64,000 nt of DNA from Peribacillus glennii (lineage in GTDB: Bacteria; Bacillota; Bacilli; Bacillales; DSM-1321). The stretch is taken from positions 62,001 to 126,000 of the forward strand of contig NZ_QVTD01000008.1 of assembly GCF_003429105.1 (NCBI RefSeq), given 5' to 3'. The notes beneath the pieces are model-generated. The model saw only the letters and a list, made by a program, of their open reading frames with translations. It did no database searches and was not told the DNA's origin. The stretch's first letter is position 1; every line of letters starts with the position of its first letter. Position numbers and translations under genes: made by a program. Below are positions 14,906 to 23,763 of the stretch, in pieces.

Positions 14906-16941
14906 CAATTCTGCTTTGGGGAGTTATTTCTGCTATTGGGGCTGTTAGTTTTGGTTTTGTTGCCTTAAAACGTGGAGAGAGTATCAACGCAATCTGGATT
15001 TTGACTGCCGCTGTCTGTGTGTATGCTGTTGCTTACCGCTTTTATAGTAAATTTATCGCGCAAAAAGTTTTTGAGTTAAATGATGATCGCATTACACCGG
15101 CAGAAGCAAATAATGATGGAAAAGACTATGTGCCGACCAATAAATGGGTCCTGTTCGGCCACCACTTTGCTGCGATTGCAGGCGCAGGTCCGCTTGTCGG
15201 GCCAATTTTGGCTGCGCAAATGGGCTACTTGCCCGGAACCCTTTGGATTGTGGTAGGGGTTGTTTTGGCAGGGGCTGTACAGGATTTTGTGATTTTATTC
15301 GGATCGATGCGAAGAAATGGAAAATCACTTGGTGAAATGATAAAAGAAGAAATCGGCCCAATCACAGGGACGATTGCGATGTTTGGAATTCTTGGAATCA
15401 TGATTATTTTATTAGCCGTACTCGCTTTGGTCGTTGTGAAAGCGCTTGTAGGAAGCCCTTGGGGTATGTTTACAATCGCGGCCACCATACCTATCGCCAT
15501 TTTTATGGGGATTTATATGCGTTATATCCGGCCTGGCCGGGTCGGGGAAGGTTCGATAATCGGGATTGTTTTATTGCTTCTTTCCCTTTACGGCGGCCAA
15601 TTGGTTTCTGAAAATACAACGCTTGCTGCCATGTTTACATTCAGCGGCGAAGCAATTGCTCTTATGATGATTGCCTACGGCTTTATCGCTTCAGTGTTGC
15701 CCGTATGGCTTTTGCTTGCACCGCGTGATTATTTAAGTACATTTTTAAAGGTAGGAACGATCATTGGCCTTGCAATAGGGATTCTGGTTGTGGCGCCAAA
15801 TCTTGAAATGCCTGCCGTCACCAAGTTTATTGACGGAACCGGGCCTGTTTTTTCCGGAAATCTGTTCCCGTTCTTATTCATTACAATTGCCTGTGGAGCT
15901 GTATCAGGTTTCCATTCACTCATTTCATCAGGGACTACGCCTAAGATGATCGAGCGGGAATCACATGCCCGGCCGATTGGTTACGGAGCGATGCTTACCG
16001 AATCCTTCGTAGCCGTTATGGCTATGATTGCTGCCTGTGTCTTGACACCAGGCATATACTTTGCAATCAATAGCCCGCCTGCAGTAATTGGTCCTGATGC
16101 CGTTACAGCTGCAGCAACCATTTCTGACTGGGGGTTCAAACTTACGCCGGACGATTTGACTAATCTGGCTGATAAAGTAGGGGAAGAATCCGTTATTTCA
16201 CGGACTGGCGGTGCCCCGACCCTCGCGATCGGCATGGCAGTTATTTTCTCCGAAGTGATAGGCGGGGATGCCATGATGGCATTCTGGTACCACTTTGCGA
16301 TACTCTTTGAAGCATTATTTATCTTAACGACAATAGATGCGGGAACCCGGGTGGGACGCTTCATGATCCAGGATATCATCGGTACCTTCTATAAGCCGTT
16401 TGCAAAGACTGATGCGTGGGTCCCGAATATCATTGCAACAGCGCTTTGCGTTTTGGGCTGGGGATATTTCCTGTATCAGGGTGTCATCGATCCGTTAGGC
16501 GGCATTAATACCCTATGGCCATTATTTGGAATAGCGAATCAAATGCTTGCAGGAATTGCGCTTCTACTGGGGTCAACTATCCTGTTTAAAATGGGTAAGA
16601 AAGCATATACATGGGTTACGCTTGTTCCGACAACCTTCGTATTGATAGTGACGATGACTGCCGGATGGCAAAAACTATTCCATGAAAACCCAAGGATTGG
16701 TTTCTTGGCACATGGAAAAGTGTTCAAGGATGCCATTGACAAGGGTGAAATATTGCCGCCTGCGAAAACCATGGGCGAAATGAGACAGGTATTGGTAAAC
16801 GATTATGTGGATGCAGCCCTGTGTGCGTTCTTCATGCTTATCGTCATAACGGTATTTATATCAGCAGTCCGTTTATGGATTAAGGTGTTAAAGGACCAGG
16901 AGGTAACGCTCCATGAAACGGTTCATACCCATCGGGCCTAA
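14890..16941 (+). CDS. cstA: Carbon starvation protein CstA family transporter
   Basis: A 683-residue polytopic membrane protein with about 16-18 helices. The CstA signature is clear: NKWVLFGHHFAAIAGAGPLVGPILAAQMGYLPG near residue 83 and GGDAMMAFWYHFAILFEALFILTTIDAGTRVGRF later. Members take up pyruvate or peptides when preferred carbon is exhausted; the substrate cannot be told from sequence. The ATG at 14890 follows GGAG by five bases; a GTG at 14878 lies inside the binding region. A small YbdD/YjiX-type gene follows 14 bases later, the usual partner. A cre-like site covers the start. Confidence 0.93.
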   Translation: MKALKSILLWGVISAIGAVSFGFVALKRGESINAIWILTAAVCVYAVAYRFYSKFIAQKVFELNDDRITPAEANNDGKDYVPTNKWVLFGHHFAAIAGAGPLVGPILAAQMGYLPGTLWIVVGVVLAGAVQDFVILFGSMRRNGKSLGEMIKEEIGPITGTIAMFGILGIMIILLAVLALVVVKALVGSPWGMFTIAATIPIAIFMGIYMRYIRPGRVGEGSIIGIVLLLLSLYGGQLVSENTTLAAMFTFSGEAIALMMIAYGFIASVLPVWLLLAPRDYLSTFLKVGTIIGLAIGILVVAPNLEMPAVTKFIDGTGPVFSGNLFPFLFITIACGAVSGFHSLISSGTTPKMIERESHARPIGYGAMLTESFVAVMAMIAACVLTPGIYFAINSPPAVIGPDAVTAAATISDWGFKLTPDDLTNLADKVGEESVISRTGGAPTLAIGMAVIFSEVIGGDAMMAFWYHFAILFEALFILTTIDAGTRVGRFMIQDIIGTFYKPFAKTDAWVPNIIATALCVLGWGYFLYQGVIDPLGGINTLWPLFGIANQMLAGIALLLGSTILFKMGKKAYTWVTLVPTTFVLIVTMTAGWQKLFHENPRIGFLAHGKVFKDAIDKGEILPPAKTMGEMRQVLVNDYVDAALCAFFMLIVITVFISAVRLWIKVLKDQEVTLHETVHTHRA

Positions 16942-16955
16942 AAAGGAGGGAGAAG

Positions 16956-17159
16956 ATGCTTAAGAAAATTTCAGAGATACTGAGTTATCGGAAACAGTTT
17001 ATTAGCCTGCTTGTGGGTGTACCATCCTATGAAACTTACGTTGACCATATGCGTACACATCATCCGGATGCACAGGTGAAAAGCCGGAAAGAATTTTTCT
17101 GCGAAGCTCAAGAAGACCGGTTCAACGCAAAAGGCGGAAAAATTTCACGATGTTGTTAA
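16956..17159 (+). CDS. YbdD/YjiX family small protein
   Basis: A 67-residue protein of the DUF466 (YbdD/YjiX) family, recognised by VGVPSYETYVDHMRTHHPD, and the Cys-containing end ISRCC. In many bacteria it is encoded directly after CstA-type transporters and is thought to assist them. AGGAGGG precedes the ATG at good spacing. It is the last gene of the cstA operon. Confidence 0.88.
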   Translation: MLKKISEILSYRKQFISLLVGVPSYETYVDHMRTHHPDAQVKSRKEFFCEAQEDRFNAKGGKISRCC

Positions 17160-17180
17160 TTAAAAGAAAGATGACTTTTC

Positions 17181-17309
17181 ATGAAAATGAAAGTGAAAGG
17201 GTTTGATTTTAAAGGTAAACCGCTTTCTTTTGATGTACCCGCATAGGGAAAAGCACATATAAAACTTGGTTTTTGGGGGTCACTTCAAAGTCTCGATGCT
17301 TTTAAAATA
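17181..17309 (+). pseudogene. Possible small gene remnant
   Basis: The frame MKMKVKGFDFKGKPLSFDVP continues, after one TAG at 17244-17246, as GKAHIKLGFWGSLQSLDAFKI to a stop. This might be a decayed gene piece. Family unknown and the call is weak. The rest of the gap to the promoter of amtB shows only a terminator. Confidence 0.2.
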
Positions 17310-17448
17310 TAAAAGATAATTTGTAAAAAGACTAAAAAAAATTTAATGGATCGGGAGAAAATAGGAAAAGTAGGAAGCTTTGATAAACCCGCTCTTGAAT
17401 TTTCCCTATTGCTTGTATTGAAGACTTGAAAAAATAACAATTATCCAG

Positions 17449-17480
17449 AAGATACTCTCCTTGCGAGGGTATCTTTTTTT
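17449..17480 (+). terminator. Rho-independent terminator
   Basis: AGATACTCTC and GAGGGTATCT pair around cttgc and are followed by TTTTTT. It closes the cstA region upstream of amtB. Confidence 0.85.
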
Positions 17481-17494
17481 GAGGAAAAAACACA

Positions 17495-17511
17495 TGTAAG
17501 AAAACATAACA
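17495..17511. promoter_or_regulatory. TnrA/GlnR box 1
   Basis: TGTAAGAAAACATAACA fits TGTNA-N7-TNACA exactly. It lies about 70 bases upstream of the predicted transcript start, a position for activation by TnrA during nitrogen limitation. Confidence 0.75.
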
Positions 17512-17538
17512 TTGTTTTTAAAATATCTGAATTTTTAC

Positions 17539-17567
17539 TTGTATTTTTATTATTCAAACTATATGAT
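17539..17567 (+). promoter_or_regulatory. Promoter of amtB-glnK
   Basis: TTGTAT (17539-17544), a 17-base spacer and TATGAT (17562-17567). It lies between the two TnrA/GlnR boxes. Confidence 0.65.
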
Positions 17568-17585
17568 AAGTTTAACGACAAATCA

Positions 17586-17602
17586 TGTTAGGAAATATAA
17601 CA
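17586..17602. promoter_or_regulatory. TnrA/GlnR box 2
   Basis: TGTTAGGAAATATAACA fits TGTNA-N7-TNACA exactly. It lies downstream of the promoter, about +20, a position for repression (GlnR in nitrogen excess). Confidence 0.75.
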
Positions 17603-17632
17603 TGAAAATAAGGTTAAAAGGGGTGCACTGAA

Positions 17633-18859
17633 ATGGAAATGGGAGATGCAGTATTCATGTTTATTGCAACAATGTTGGTCTGGCTGATGACTCCTGGTAT
17701 TGCGCTATTTTACGGAGGGATGGTTAAAAGCAAAAATGTGCTAAGCACGGCGATGCACAGTTATATGCCTATGGCAATCGTATCGATTTTATGGGTGCTC
17801 GTAGGTTATTCACTCTCCTTCTCTACAGGAGGAAACGCCTTTATTGGGAACCTTGACTGGGCCGGTTTAAAGGGGGTAACTTTTGAACCAAACGGGGATT
17901 ATAGTGCCACAATTCCCCATAACATGTTCATGTTGTTCCAAATGACATTCGCTGTTTTGACAGTTGCGATTATTTCAGGCGGATTCGCCGAACGTATGAG
18001 GTTTTCCGCATTTATCGCTTTTATCATAATTTGGTCCTTACTTGCTTACGCTCCGGTAGCCCACTGGGTGTGGGGAGTTGGAGGCTGGTTGAGGGAGCTT
18101 GGTGCCCTGGATTTTGCAGGGGGCAACGTTGTCCATATATCCTCGGGAGTGACAGGGTTGGTACTGGCAATCCTCTTAGGAAAACGCAAGGATCTGGAAT
18201 CCAGTTCTCCGCACAATCTTCCATTAACGTTTTTAGGTGCAACTTTGATCTGGTTCGGGTGGTACGGATTTAACGTGGGAAGTGCCCTGACGATTAATGA
18301 TGTTGCCATGACAGTGTTCGTCAATACGGCAATCGCTGCGGCTGCGGGAATACTGGGATGGCTGTTAATCGAATACTACGTCAATAAAAAGCCGACGATG
18401 CTTGGGGGCCTCTCAGGAGCGATAGCCGGGCTGGTGGCAATCACTCCGGCTTGCGGATTTGTAACATCAGCCTCATCGATCATCATTGGCCTTGTCGGTG
18501 GAATCGTATGTTTCTGGGGAGTTACTTATTTAAAAAAGAAACTCGGCTATGATGATGCATTGGATGCGTTTGGCTTGCATGGCATAGGCGGAACTTGGGG
18601 CGGAATCGCAACAGGCCTTTTTGCAACAACATCCGTAAACTCCGGGGGAGCCAATGGCCTTTTCTACGGTGATTTCGGGCTTTTGTGGAAACAAGTTGTG
18701 GCAATTGTGGCGACGTTCATTTTTGTGGCTGTCATCACTTACATCATTGCCAGGGTAATTAATGTATTTGTGCCAATCCGTGTTGATGAAGAACAGGAAT
18801 CACTGGGGCTGGATTTAACGCTGCACGGCGAAAAAGCTTACCATGAAACAAATTTTTAA
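17633..18859 (+). CDS. amtB: Ammonium transporter
   Basis: AmtB/NrgA-type ammonium channel of the cytoplasmic membrane, 408 residues, about 11 helices. Family features include LFYGGMVKSKNVLSTAMHS near the start, DFAGGNVVHISSGVTGL, and DALDAFGLHGIGGTWGG, which carries one of the pore His pair; the other lies in the HISSG segment. AAGGGG precedes the ATG. The PII gene glnK follows by 12 bases, the conserved nrgA-nrgB pair in which PII gates the channel. Two TnrA/GlnR boxes flank its promoter. Confidence 0.97.
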   Translation: MEMGDAVFMFIATMLVWLMTPGIALFYGGMVKSKNVLSTAMHSYMPMAIVSILWVLVGYSLSFSTGGNAFIGNLDWAGLKGVTFEPNGDYSATIPHNMFMLFQMTFAVLTVAIISGGFAERMRFSAFIAFIIIWSLLAYAPVAHWVWGVGGWLRELGALDFAGGNVVHISSGVTGLVLAILLGKRKDLESSSPHNLPLTFLGATLIWFGWYGFNVGSALTINDVAMTVFVNTAIAAAAGILGWLLIEYYVNKKPTMLGGLSGAIAGLVAITPACGFVTSASSIIIGLVGGIVCFWGVTYLKKKLGYDDALDAFGLHGIGGTWGGIATGLFATTSVNSGGANGLFYGDFGLLWKQVVAIVATFIFVAVITYIIARVINVFVPIRVDEEQESLGLDLTLHGEKAYHETNF

Positions 18860-18871
18860 GGGGGACCAGAG

Positions 18872-19234
18872 ATGGGAGAGACGTTAACAAAAATAGAGAT
18901 TGTCACACGCCCTAATAAATTTGAACAGTTCAAACAGGAACTGGCGAAAATCGGGGTCAGCGGGATTACGGTTTCTGATGTAAAAGGAACAGGACTTCAA
19001 AAAGGATTTGTTGAAACCTACCGGGGTGTGAAGCGTGAAATTACGCTTCACGACCGGATCAAAATTGAAATCGTCGTTTGTGAAGTTCCCGTACATGAGG
19101 TGATTGAGGTTGCCAGAAAGTTTTTCAATACCGGTCAGCCCGGGGACGGAAAGGTCTTTATCCATGAACTATCAAATGTGATAAAAATCAGGACAGGGGA
19201 AGAAGGGCATGACGCGTTAAAAAATGATAAATAG
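18872..19234 (+). CDS. glnK: Nitrogen regulatory protein PII
   Basis: A 120-residue PII (GlnK/NrgB) trimer subunit. It begins with the ferredoxin-like strand KIEIVTRPNKFEQFKQEL, has the T-loop GLQKGFVETYRGVKREI, and the PROSITE-like end TGQPGDGKVFIHELSNVIKIRTGEEGHDAL that forms the nucleotide cleft. PII binds ATP/ADP and 2-oxoglutarate and docks on AmtB; in B. subtilis it also interacts with TnrA. GGGGGA precedes the ATG by seven bases. Confidence 0.96.
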   Translation: MGETLTKIEIVTRPNKFEQFKQELAKIGVSGITVSDVKGTGLQKGFVETYRGVKREITLHDRIKIEIVVCEVPVHEVIEVARKFFNTGQPGDGKVFIHELSNVIKIRTGEEGHDALKNDK

Positions 19235-19268
19235 CTTCCCCGGAGACTGGTAATGCAGGAGGGGGCCC

Positions 19269-19337
19269 ATGGGGAAGTTAGTGAATCTGTTCAATGCGAA
19301 AAAGTCGAAGATGATAAACCTGCTTATCTGTGAGTAG
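19269..19337 (+). CDS. Doubtful short ORF (22 aa)
   Basis: MGKLVNLFNAKKSKMINLLI, then a stop, preceded by an excellent AGGAGGGGG site six bases before the ATG. The good binding site argues for translation; it may be a short regulatory peptide or the start of a broken gene. No family is recognisable. Confidence 0.3.
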   Translation: MGKLVNLFNAKKSKMINLLICE

Positions 19338-19341
19338 GCAT

Positions 19342-19425
19342 ATGAGCCTGATGACCGAACTTATTTATCTGTTTACCCTCCCGTTAAAAGAGCTGGAGGA
19401 AATGGTGGAAGGGTTAAAAAAATAA
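19342..19425 (+). CDS. Doubtful short ORF (27 aa)
   Basis: MSLMTELIYLFTLPLKELEE then MVEGLKK: an amphipathic helix of 27 residues, four bases after the previous short frame. Together the two could be halves of one decayed small protein. It is followed by a terminator. Confidence 0.3.
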   Translation: MSLMTELIYLFTLPLKELEEMVEGLKK

Positions 19426-19441
19426 ATATAAGTGAATGAAC

Positions 19442-19480
19442 GAAGCAAAATTTGTGTATTTTGCTTCTTTTCATTTTTTG
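19442..19480 (+). terminator. Terminator after amtB-glnK
   Basis: GAAGCAAAA pairs with TTTTGCTTC, followed by TTTTCATTTTTT. Confidence 0.85.
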
Positions 19481-19553
19481 ACGGTTGTAAATTTATTGGA
19501 TTTATTTTACAATATTATTAAACAGTGGTCAATTACAGGGAGAATCAGCATTC

Positions 19554-20126
19554 ATGACACCAAGAAAATCAGTGGAGACAGAGCTTTCCAGGGAAAGAAT
19601 TATGGATACGGCAAGAAGTCTTTTTGTGAAAGAAGGCTATCAGAGTGTTTCGATGAGGAAAATCGCCAAAGAACTCGATTACACGCATGGTGCCATTTAT
19701 TATCACTTTGAGAATAAAGCGGAACTTTTCTACGCCCTGGTTAAGGAAGACTTTTCTTTATTAGACGGGGTATTGGAGAAAATACTGCGGCAAGATTTTG
19801 GGGAAAGGGAAAAGCTCAGGAAGATATTACTCGGATTTATAGAGTTCGGCCTGACACACCCGAACCACTATGAAATCATGTTTTTAACCAGGGATGAAGA
19901 TGTTCAAAGCCATTTAAAAAAAGGACCAGACCAAAGCTATGAGCTATTTGCACATGCAATTTATGAATTGTGCGGAAGGAAGGTTAACATGAAAACAATT
20001 TGGTCGATTTTTTTGAGCATCCATGGATTTGCGGCTGTATACTGCCGGTCGGGCCAAACCTATGAAGATGTAAGCGACCTGGCTGAATCGCATGTTTCTT
20101 TGCTGCTAAAAGCGATCGATATGTAG
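19554..20126 (+). CDS. TetR family transcriptional regulator
   Basis: A 190-residue TetR-type repressor. Residues about 10-57 are the DNA-binding domain, with RIMDTARSLFVKEGYQSVSM followed by RKIAKELDYTHGAIYYHFENKAELFYAL, the classic HTH pattern. The C-terminal ligand domain is all-helical and not informative. The binding site AGGGAGAA is about ten bases before the ATG. The target is unknown; the adjacent dehydrogenase gene 53 bases downstream is the natural candidate and may be co-transcribed. Confidence 0.9.
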   Translation: MTPRKSVETELSRERIMDTARSLFVKEGYQSVSMRKIAKELDYTHGAIYYHFENKAELFYALVKEDFSLLDGVLEKILRQDFGEREKLRKILLGFIEFGLTHPNHYEIMFLTRDEDVQSHLKKGPDQSYELFAHAIYELCGRKVNMKTIWSIFLSIHGFAAVYCRSGQTYEDVSDLAESHVSLLLKAIDM

Positions 20127-20179
20127 ACAGCTTTTTTTGCCATTTTATTGACCACCGGATAATTAAAGGAGGATCTGTC

Positions 20180-21106
20180 ATGAAAAAGGCATTGGTGTTA
20201 GGTGCTTCGGGGAGTATGGGCAGTGCCATTGTTTCCGAGCTAATTGAAAGAAACATAGAGGTTAGGGTTTTTTCGAGGAATAAGGAAAAATTGCAAAGTC
20301 TTTTCAATGATAAGGAAGTAGTTATCATCGCTGGGGATGTTTTTAATAAAAAAGAGTTAAGGGATGCAGCGGCAGGGGTGGATGTCATTTTCCATGCGAT
20401 CAATATTCCTTATCAGGAATGGGAAGAAAAACTTGCTGACTTGATGAACAACATTGTGGATGCGGCAAAGGAATCGAAAGCCAGGCTCGCTATAGTGGAC
20501 AATATTTACGCATATGGGCGGAGCCGGGGGATTCCGTTAACAGAGGAAATGCGGAAAAACCCTCATACAAAAAAAGGGAAACTCCGGTTGGAAGCTGAAA
20601 ACATGGCTAAGGAATCAGGGATACCGATGTTTATTGCCCATTTCCCTGACTTTTACGGACCTAATGCGGGAAGTACATTGTTGAATTATACATTAGAAAG
20701 CATGGTCAAAAATAAGAAGGCGCGATTTGTGGGCGATCAAGCTGCGGCCAGAGAGTATATCTTCACACCGGACGGAGCAAAGGCTATGGTCGAACTCGCC
20801 CTGAATGATAAAGCGTATGGCCAAAATTGGAATATACCTGGAACAAGCACGATTACCGGTACAGAAATCCTACAAATGGCAAAACAAGCCACAGGCTATA
20901 GTCGACACATTTCGAAAGTTTCAAAAGGAATGATCCGGTTTTTTGGCTTCTTTGATAAATTCATGAAGGAATACCTTGAGATGTACTATTTAACGGAAGA
21001 GCCGGTTGTACTTGACGGCAGCAAATATGAGCGTGAGATTGGGCCGGTTCCCCGGACACCATACAGAATTGGCATAGAGATAACGATTGCCCAGCTGAGG
21101 GGATAG
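20180..21106 (+). CDS. NAD(P)-dependent epimerase/dehydratase-like SDR
   Basis: A 308-residue extended short-chain dehydrogenase-like protein. The Rossmann motif is VLGASGSMGSAI near residues 6-17. The usual YxxxK pair is not clear: DNIYAYGR holds a Tyr and GKLRLEAE replaces the usual site, so it may be an atypical member that binds a cofactor without the classical chemistry. FYGPNAGS and an REYIFTPDGAKAMVEL segment are typical of the epimerase family. AAAGGAGGA precedes the ATG. It lies downstream of the TetR gene in the same direction. Confidence 0.8.
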   Translation: MKKALVLGASGSMGSAIVSELIERNIEVRVFSRNKEKLQSLFNDKEVVIIAGDVFNKKELRDAAAGVDVIFHAINIPYQEWEEKLADLMNNIVDAAKESKARLAIVDNIYAYGRSRGIPLTEEMRKNPHTKKGKLRLEAENMAKESGIPMFIAHFPDFYGPNAGSTLLNYTLESMVKNKKARFVGDQAAAREYIFTPDGAKAMVELALNDKAYGQNWNIPGTSTITGTEILQMAKQATGYSRHISKVSKGMIRFFGFFDKFMKEYLEMYYLTEEPVVLDGSKYEREIGPVPRTPYRIGIEITIAQLRG

Positions 21107-21133
21107 TCCGAGATGAGTTAATCAATTGGAACG

Positions 21134-21175
21134 AAAGATGGAAAATCCAAAATTTGGTTTTCCATCTTTTTATTT
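21134..21175. terminator. Bidirectional terminator between convergent genes
   Basis: AAAGATGGAAAA and TTTTCCATCTTT enclose CCAAA/TTTGG, followed on both sides by T/A runs. It serves the SDR gene and the convergent VOC gene. Confidence 0.85.
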
Positions 21176-21183
21176 TAAGAATA

Positions 21184-21546
21184 TTATCCTTTTAATAAAA
21201 AGGAATTGCCGTCATCATCTTTAAAGGTCGCGAAGGTTCCCCATTGCATTTCATTCAGCTCGCCCTCGAATTCTACTCCATTATCTTTCATTGTTTGGTA
21301 GGTTCCTTTAATATCATCGGTTACGAAAACGATGGATGGCTTCAGTTCAGCCCAGTTTTTCATCATGCTTTTCGGATAGATTACAAGAGCGGTTTCCGCC
21401 CCTTTAGGCCCTACCTCCAGCCAATAGCTGCCCGGCGCCATTTCTCTTTCGGCGAAAACATCAAAGCCTGCCTTTTCTGTCCAGAAAGCCTTTGCTTTTT
21501 GCTGGTCGTCCACATATACAGCAGTGGTTGCGATTTTAGTGATCAT
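21184..21546 (-). CDS. VOC family (glyoxalase/bleomycin resistance-like) protein
   Basis: A 120-residue single vicinal-oxygen-chelate unit with the two beta-alpha-beta-beta-beta halves: TTAVYVDDQQKAKAFWTEKAGF in the first and PSIVFVTDDIKGTYQTMKDNG then DDDGNSFLL in the second. The last Asp/Asn-rich turn is typical of the family; substrate unknown. GGGGC precedes the ATG on the minus strand. It stands alone. Confidence 0.87.
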   Translation of the reverse strand: MITKIATTAVYVDDQQKAKAFWTEKAGFDVFAEREMAPGSYWLEVGPKGAETALVIYPKSMMKNWAELKPSIVFVTDDIKGTYQTMKDNGVEFEGELNEMQWGTFATFKDDDGNSFLLKG

Positions 21547-21715
21547 GTTTTTGCCCCTTTATAAGAAATTATAATCCATGACTGTTATTTTATCGGTTCT
21601 TCATTGATTTAATCAACTTTGCCTTTATATCCGGGTTGGTTACTTTAAAACGTTTTCCGGAATTTCCCACATTATGTTACCATGGAAAAAGGAATGTTTT
21701 AAAGGGGGTTTCCGC

Positions 21716-22492
21716 TTGTTGGATAGAACATTGAAAAAGGATCGCTGGGATGCAAATTTATATGATGGAAGTCACTCGTTTGTTTCCAAGTTCGGGGAGG
21801 ATTTAGTTGAGCTGTTAGCACCATTCCGGGGAGAACGGATTCTTGACCTGGGATGTGGTACAGGGGATTTAGCCAATAAACTTCATGAAATGGGGGTTCA
21901 TGTCATTGGTATTGATAAATCGGAAAACATGGTTCGGAATGCAAAAGAAAAATACCCGCACATTACTTTTACTGTTCAGGATGCAGAAAAGTTAACTTTA
22001 GATCGAGAATTTGAGGCGGTGTTTTCAAATGCGGCATTGCATTGGATCAAACAGCCCGAACATGCATTATCTGGAATTTATAATGCCTTAAAACAGGGTG
22101 GCAGATTTGTAGCCGAGTTCGGTGGGAAAGGAAATGTCCAAACCATAAGTGATGAAATCGAGATACAATTAACGAAATCTGGGCTTCATGATAAACCGGG
22201 ACAATTTCCATGGTATTTTCCGAGCATTGGGGAATACTCCACGCTCATGGAGAAAGCGGGATTTAGGGTTATTTTAGCACAGCACTTTAACCGGCCTACA
22301 CAGTTAGAAGGGGATAGAGGGTTAAGGAATTGGATTGAGATGTTCGCAAGCAGCATGTTTGAAAATGTAAGTGGGGAAATAAAGGAGTTGATCCTTACAA
22401 ATGTGGAAGAAAACCTGAAAGATGTTTTATTTCAGGATGGCGGATGGATCGCCGATTATAAAAGAATCCGTGTGATGGGGATAAAAGAATAA
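21716..22492 (+). CDS. SAM-dependent methyltransferase (class I)
   Basis: A 258-residue methyltransferase of the trans-aconitate methyltransferase-like group. Motif I is RILDLGCGTGDLANKL, the acidic Asp after strand 2 is in IGIDKSENMV, and FSNAALHWIKQPEHAL is the post-II/motif typical of that group. The TTG at 21716 is chosen because AAAGGGGG lies seven bases upstream; the frame is open back to an ATG at 21674 without a site. Substrate is unknown. It is a single gene. Confidence 0.85.
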   Translation: MLDRTLKKDRWDANLYDGSHSFVSKFGEDLVELLAPFRGERILDLGCGTGDLANKLHEMGVHVIGIDKSENMVRNAKEKYPHITFTVQDAEKLTLDREFEAVFSNAALHWIKQPEHALSGIYNALKQGGRFVAEFGGKGNVQTISDEIEIQLTKSGLHDKPGQFPWYFPSIGEYSTLMEKAGFRVILAQHFNRPTQLEGDRGLRNWIEMFASSMFENVSGEIKELILTNVEENLKDVLFQDGGWIADYKRIRVMGIKE

Positions 22493-22583
22493 CAAGGCTA
22501 TGAAATAATACAATAATTGAAATTAAATATATATTATTCAATAAAACCACTTGTTGTTGAATTGTTCCTCTGAGGTGAGTTAG

Positions 22584-22820
22584 ATGAAAAGTAATCGCTA
22601 TTTTGTTGCCATTTCAACACTTGTTTTAACAACAGGTGTGCTTCTCTTAATTGGATATATATTTACTATTCCATTATTAATGTTTCGATATGAAAATACG
22701 GATGAGGCAAATGGTGTATTCGTATCGACTGGTTCAATTTTTCCATTCATTTTTGGCCTGGGCGTCAGTTTTTTACTAGACAAAATCTATGTATATAAGT
22801 ACCATCGGAAGCTCGGTTGA
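22584..22820 (+). CDS. Small membrane protein (78 aa)
   Basis: A 78-residue protein with two predicted membrane helices (about 8-32 and 50-66) and a short loop with an acidic patch (ENTDEAN). GAGGTGA precedes the ATG by five bases and the stop lies inside a terminator. I do not recognise the family. Confidence 0.7.
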   Translation: MKSNRYFVAISTLVLTTGVLLLIGYIFTIPLLMFRYENTDEANGVFVSTGSIFPFIFGLGVSFLLDKIYVYKYHRKLG

Positions 22821-22837
22821 TAAAACCGAGTTTTTTG
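22811..22837 (+). terminator. Terminator overlapping a stop codon
   Basis: CTCGGTT and AACCGAG enclose the TGA stop of the previous gene and are followed by TTTTTT. Confidence 0.85.
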
Positions 22838-22870
22838 GCAGGTAAGAAAGTATAAAACTTTCTTACCTGC
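22838..22870. repeat. Perfect 14-bp inverted repeat without T tail
   Basis: GCAGGTAAGAAAGT and ACTTTCTTACCTGC pair perfectly around ATAAA, directly after a terminator. No T-run follows on the plus strand. The sequence to 23109 shows no gene. Confidence 0.75.
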
Positions 22871-23109
22871 ATAAGTGCAACTACGCCTCTGTCTTCGCCT
22901 TTACACAGGGTCGCCAATTTTTGAGTTTTCTAACTTTTTTACGTATTTATAAAACATGCTGACAATAACTGCTAAACTAAAATTAAACAATATCTGATTC
23001 CTATATGGGAAATATAGAGGAAGGAAATAAATTAGTAAGAGATTCAAGGATTTTAAAGCACTGGTCCGTTTAAAGAGGCAATGTTCACTCTAAAGCGAGG
23101 TTGTAAAGC

Positions 23110-23763
23110 GTGGATACAAGAATAAAAGAATTAATTGATTTTACAAAAACAAAATTCGGATTGGACGACTATTATTTGCAAACCCATCAACTCTACCGCA
23201 ATATAAATATCTTCAAAGATACGGTATATACACTTTGTATGGAATGGTTCCCTGCCCACATTACTGAACAGGACGAGGATTTCAATCCTGAAGGTACAGC
23301 GGTAATTGACATTGATATTCACAGCCATTTTTTTGAGTCTGTTATTTTCGTCGGTGGGAAGACCTATGCTAAAGGGGTTTCATTTCACATTGTGAATAAG
23401 GATGTTATCACAATGTGGGTTGAAAATGAGACGGGCTTGGTGTATGGTAAGCAATTTAAATTGGTAAAGGAAGCTGCGGGGGAATTTTGCTTTCAAGAAT
23501 GCATTGATGATGTGGATGTATCACCGTCCGGATACATCGAGGTCCATTGTGATCCGCAAGGAAGACTTCTTCTATTTTCCAACAATGGCCATTTCCCAAC
23601 TAAAGATAGGGTGAAAGAAAAAGCGTTTTCAGTTGATATTGGGGATGTGGAGCAACTGGCAAGGGAGCAATTGAAACTTATTGAAGTCCCTTCTTTGAAC
23701 AGGAAAGGTTTATTTCCCTATATGCCATGGAAGAAATTTATGTCACCAATGATAAAACCGTGA
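23110..23763 (+). CDS. Hypothetical protein, N-terminal part of a split gene
   Basis: A 217-residue frame with the look of a two-repeat soluble protein. The opening (DTRIKELIDFTKTKFGLDDYYLQ) is typical of YcdB/YcdC-type proteins, but that is a weak resemblance. It starts at GTG 23110 behind an AGGTTG-type site. The end (YMPWKKFMSPMIKP) looks like an out-of-frame tail: the next frame begins inside it at 23727 and continues the same style of protein. A two-base insertion in the TATAT run near 23722 would explain the break. See the next entry. Confidence 0.6.
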   Translation: MDTRIKELIDFTKTKFGLDDYYLQTHQLYRNINIFKDTVYTLCMEWFPAHITEQDEDFNPEGTAVIDIDIHSHFFESVIFVGGKTYAKGVSFHIVNKDVITMWVENETGLVYGKQFKLVKEAAGEFCFQECIDDVDVSPSGYIEVHCDPQGRLLLFSNNGHFPTKDRVKEKAFSVDIGDVEQLAREQLKLIEVPSLNRKGLFPYMPWKKFMSPMIKP

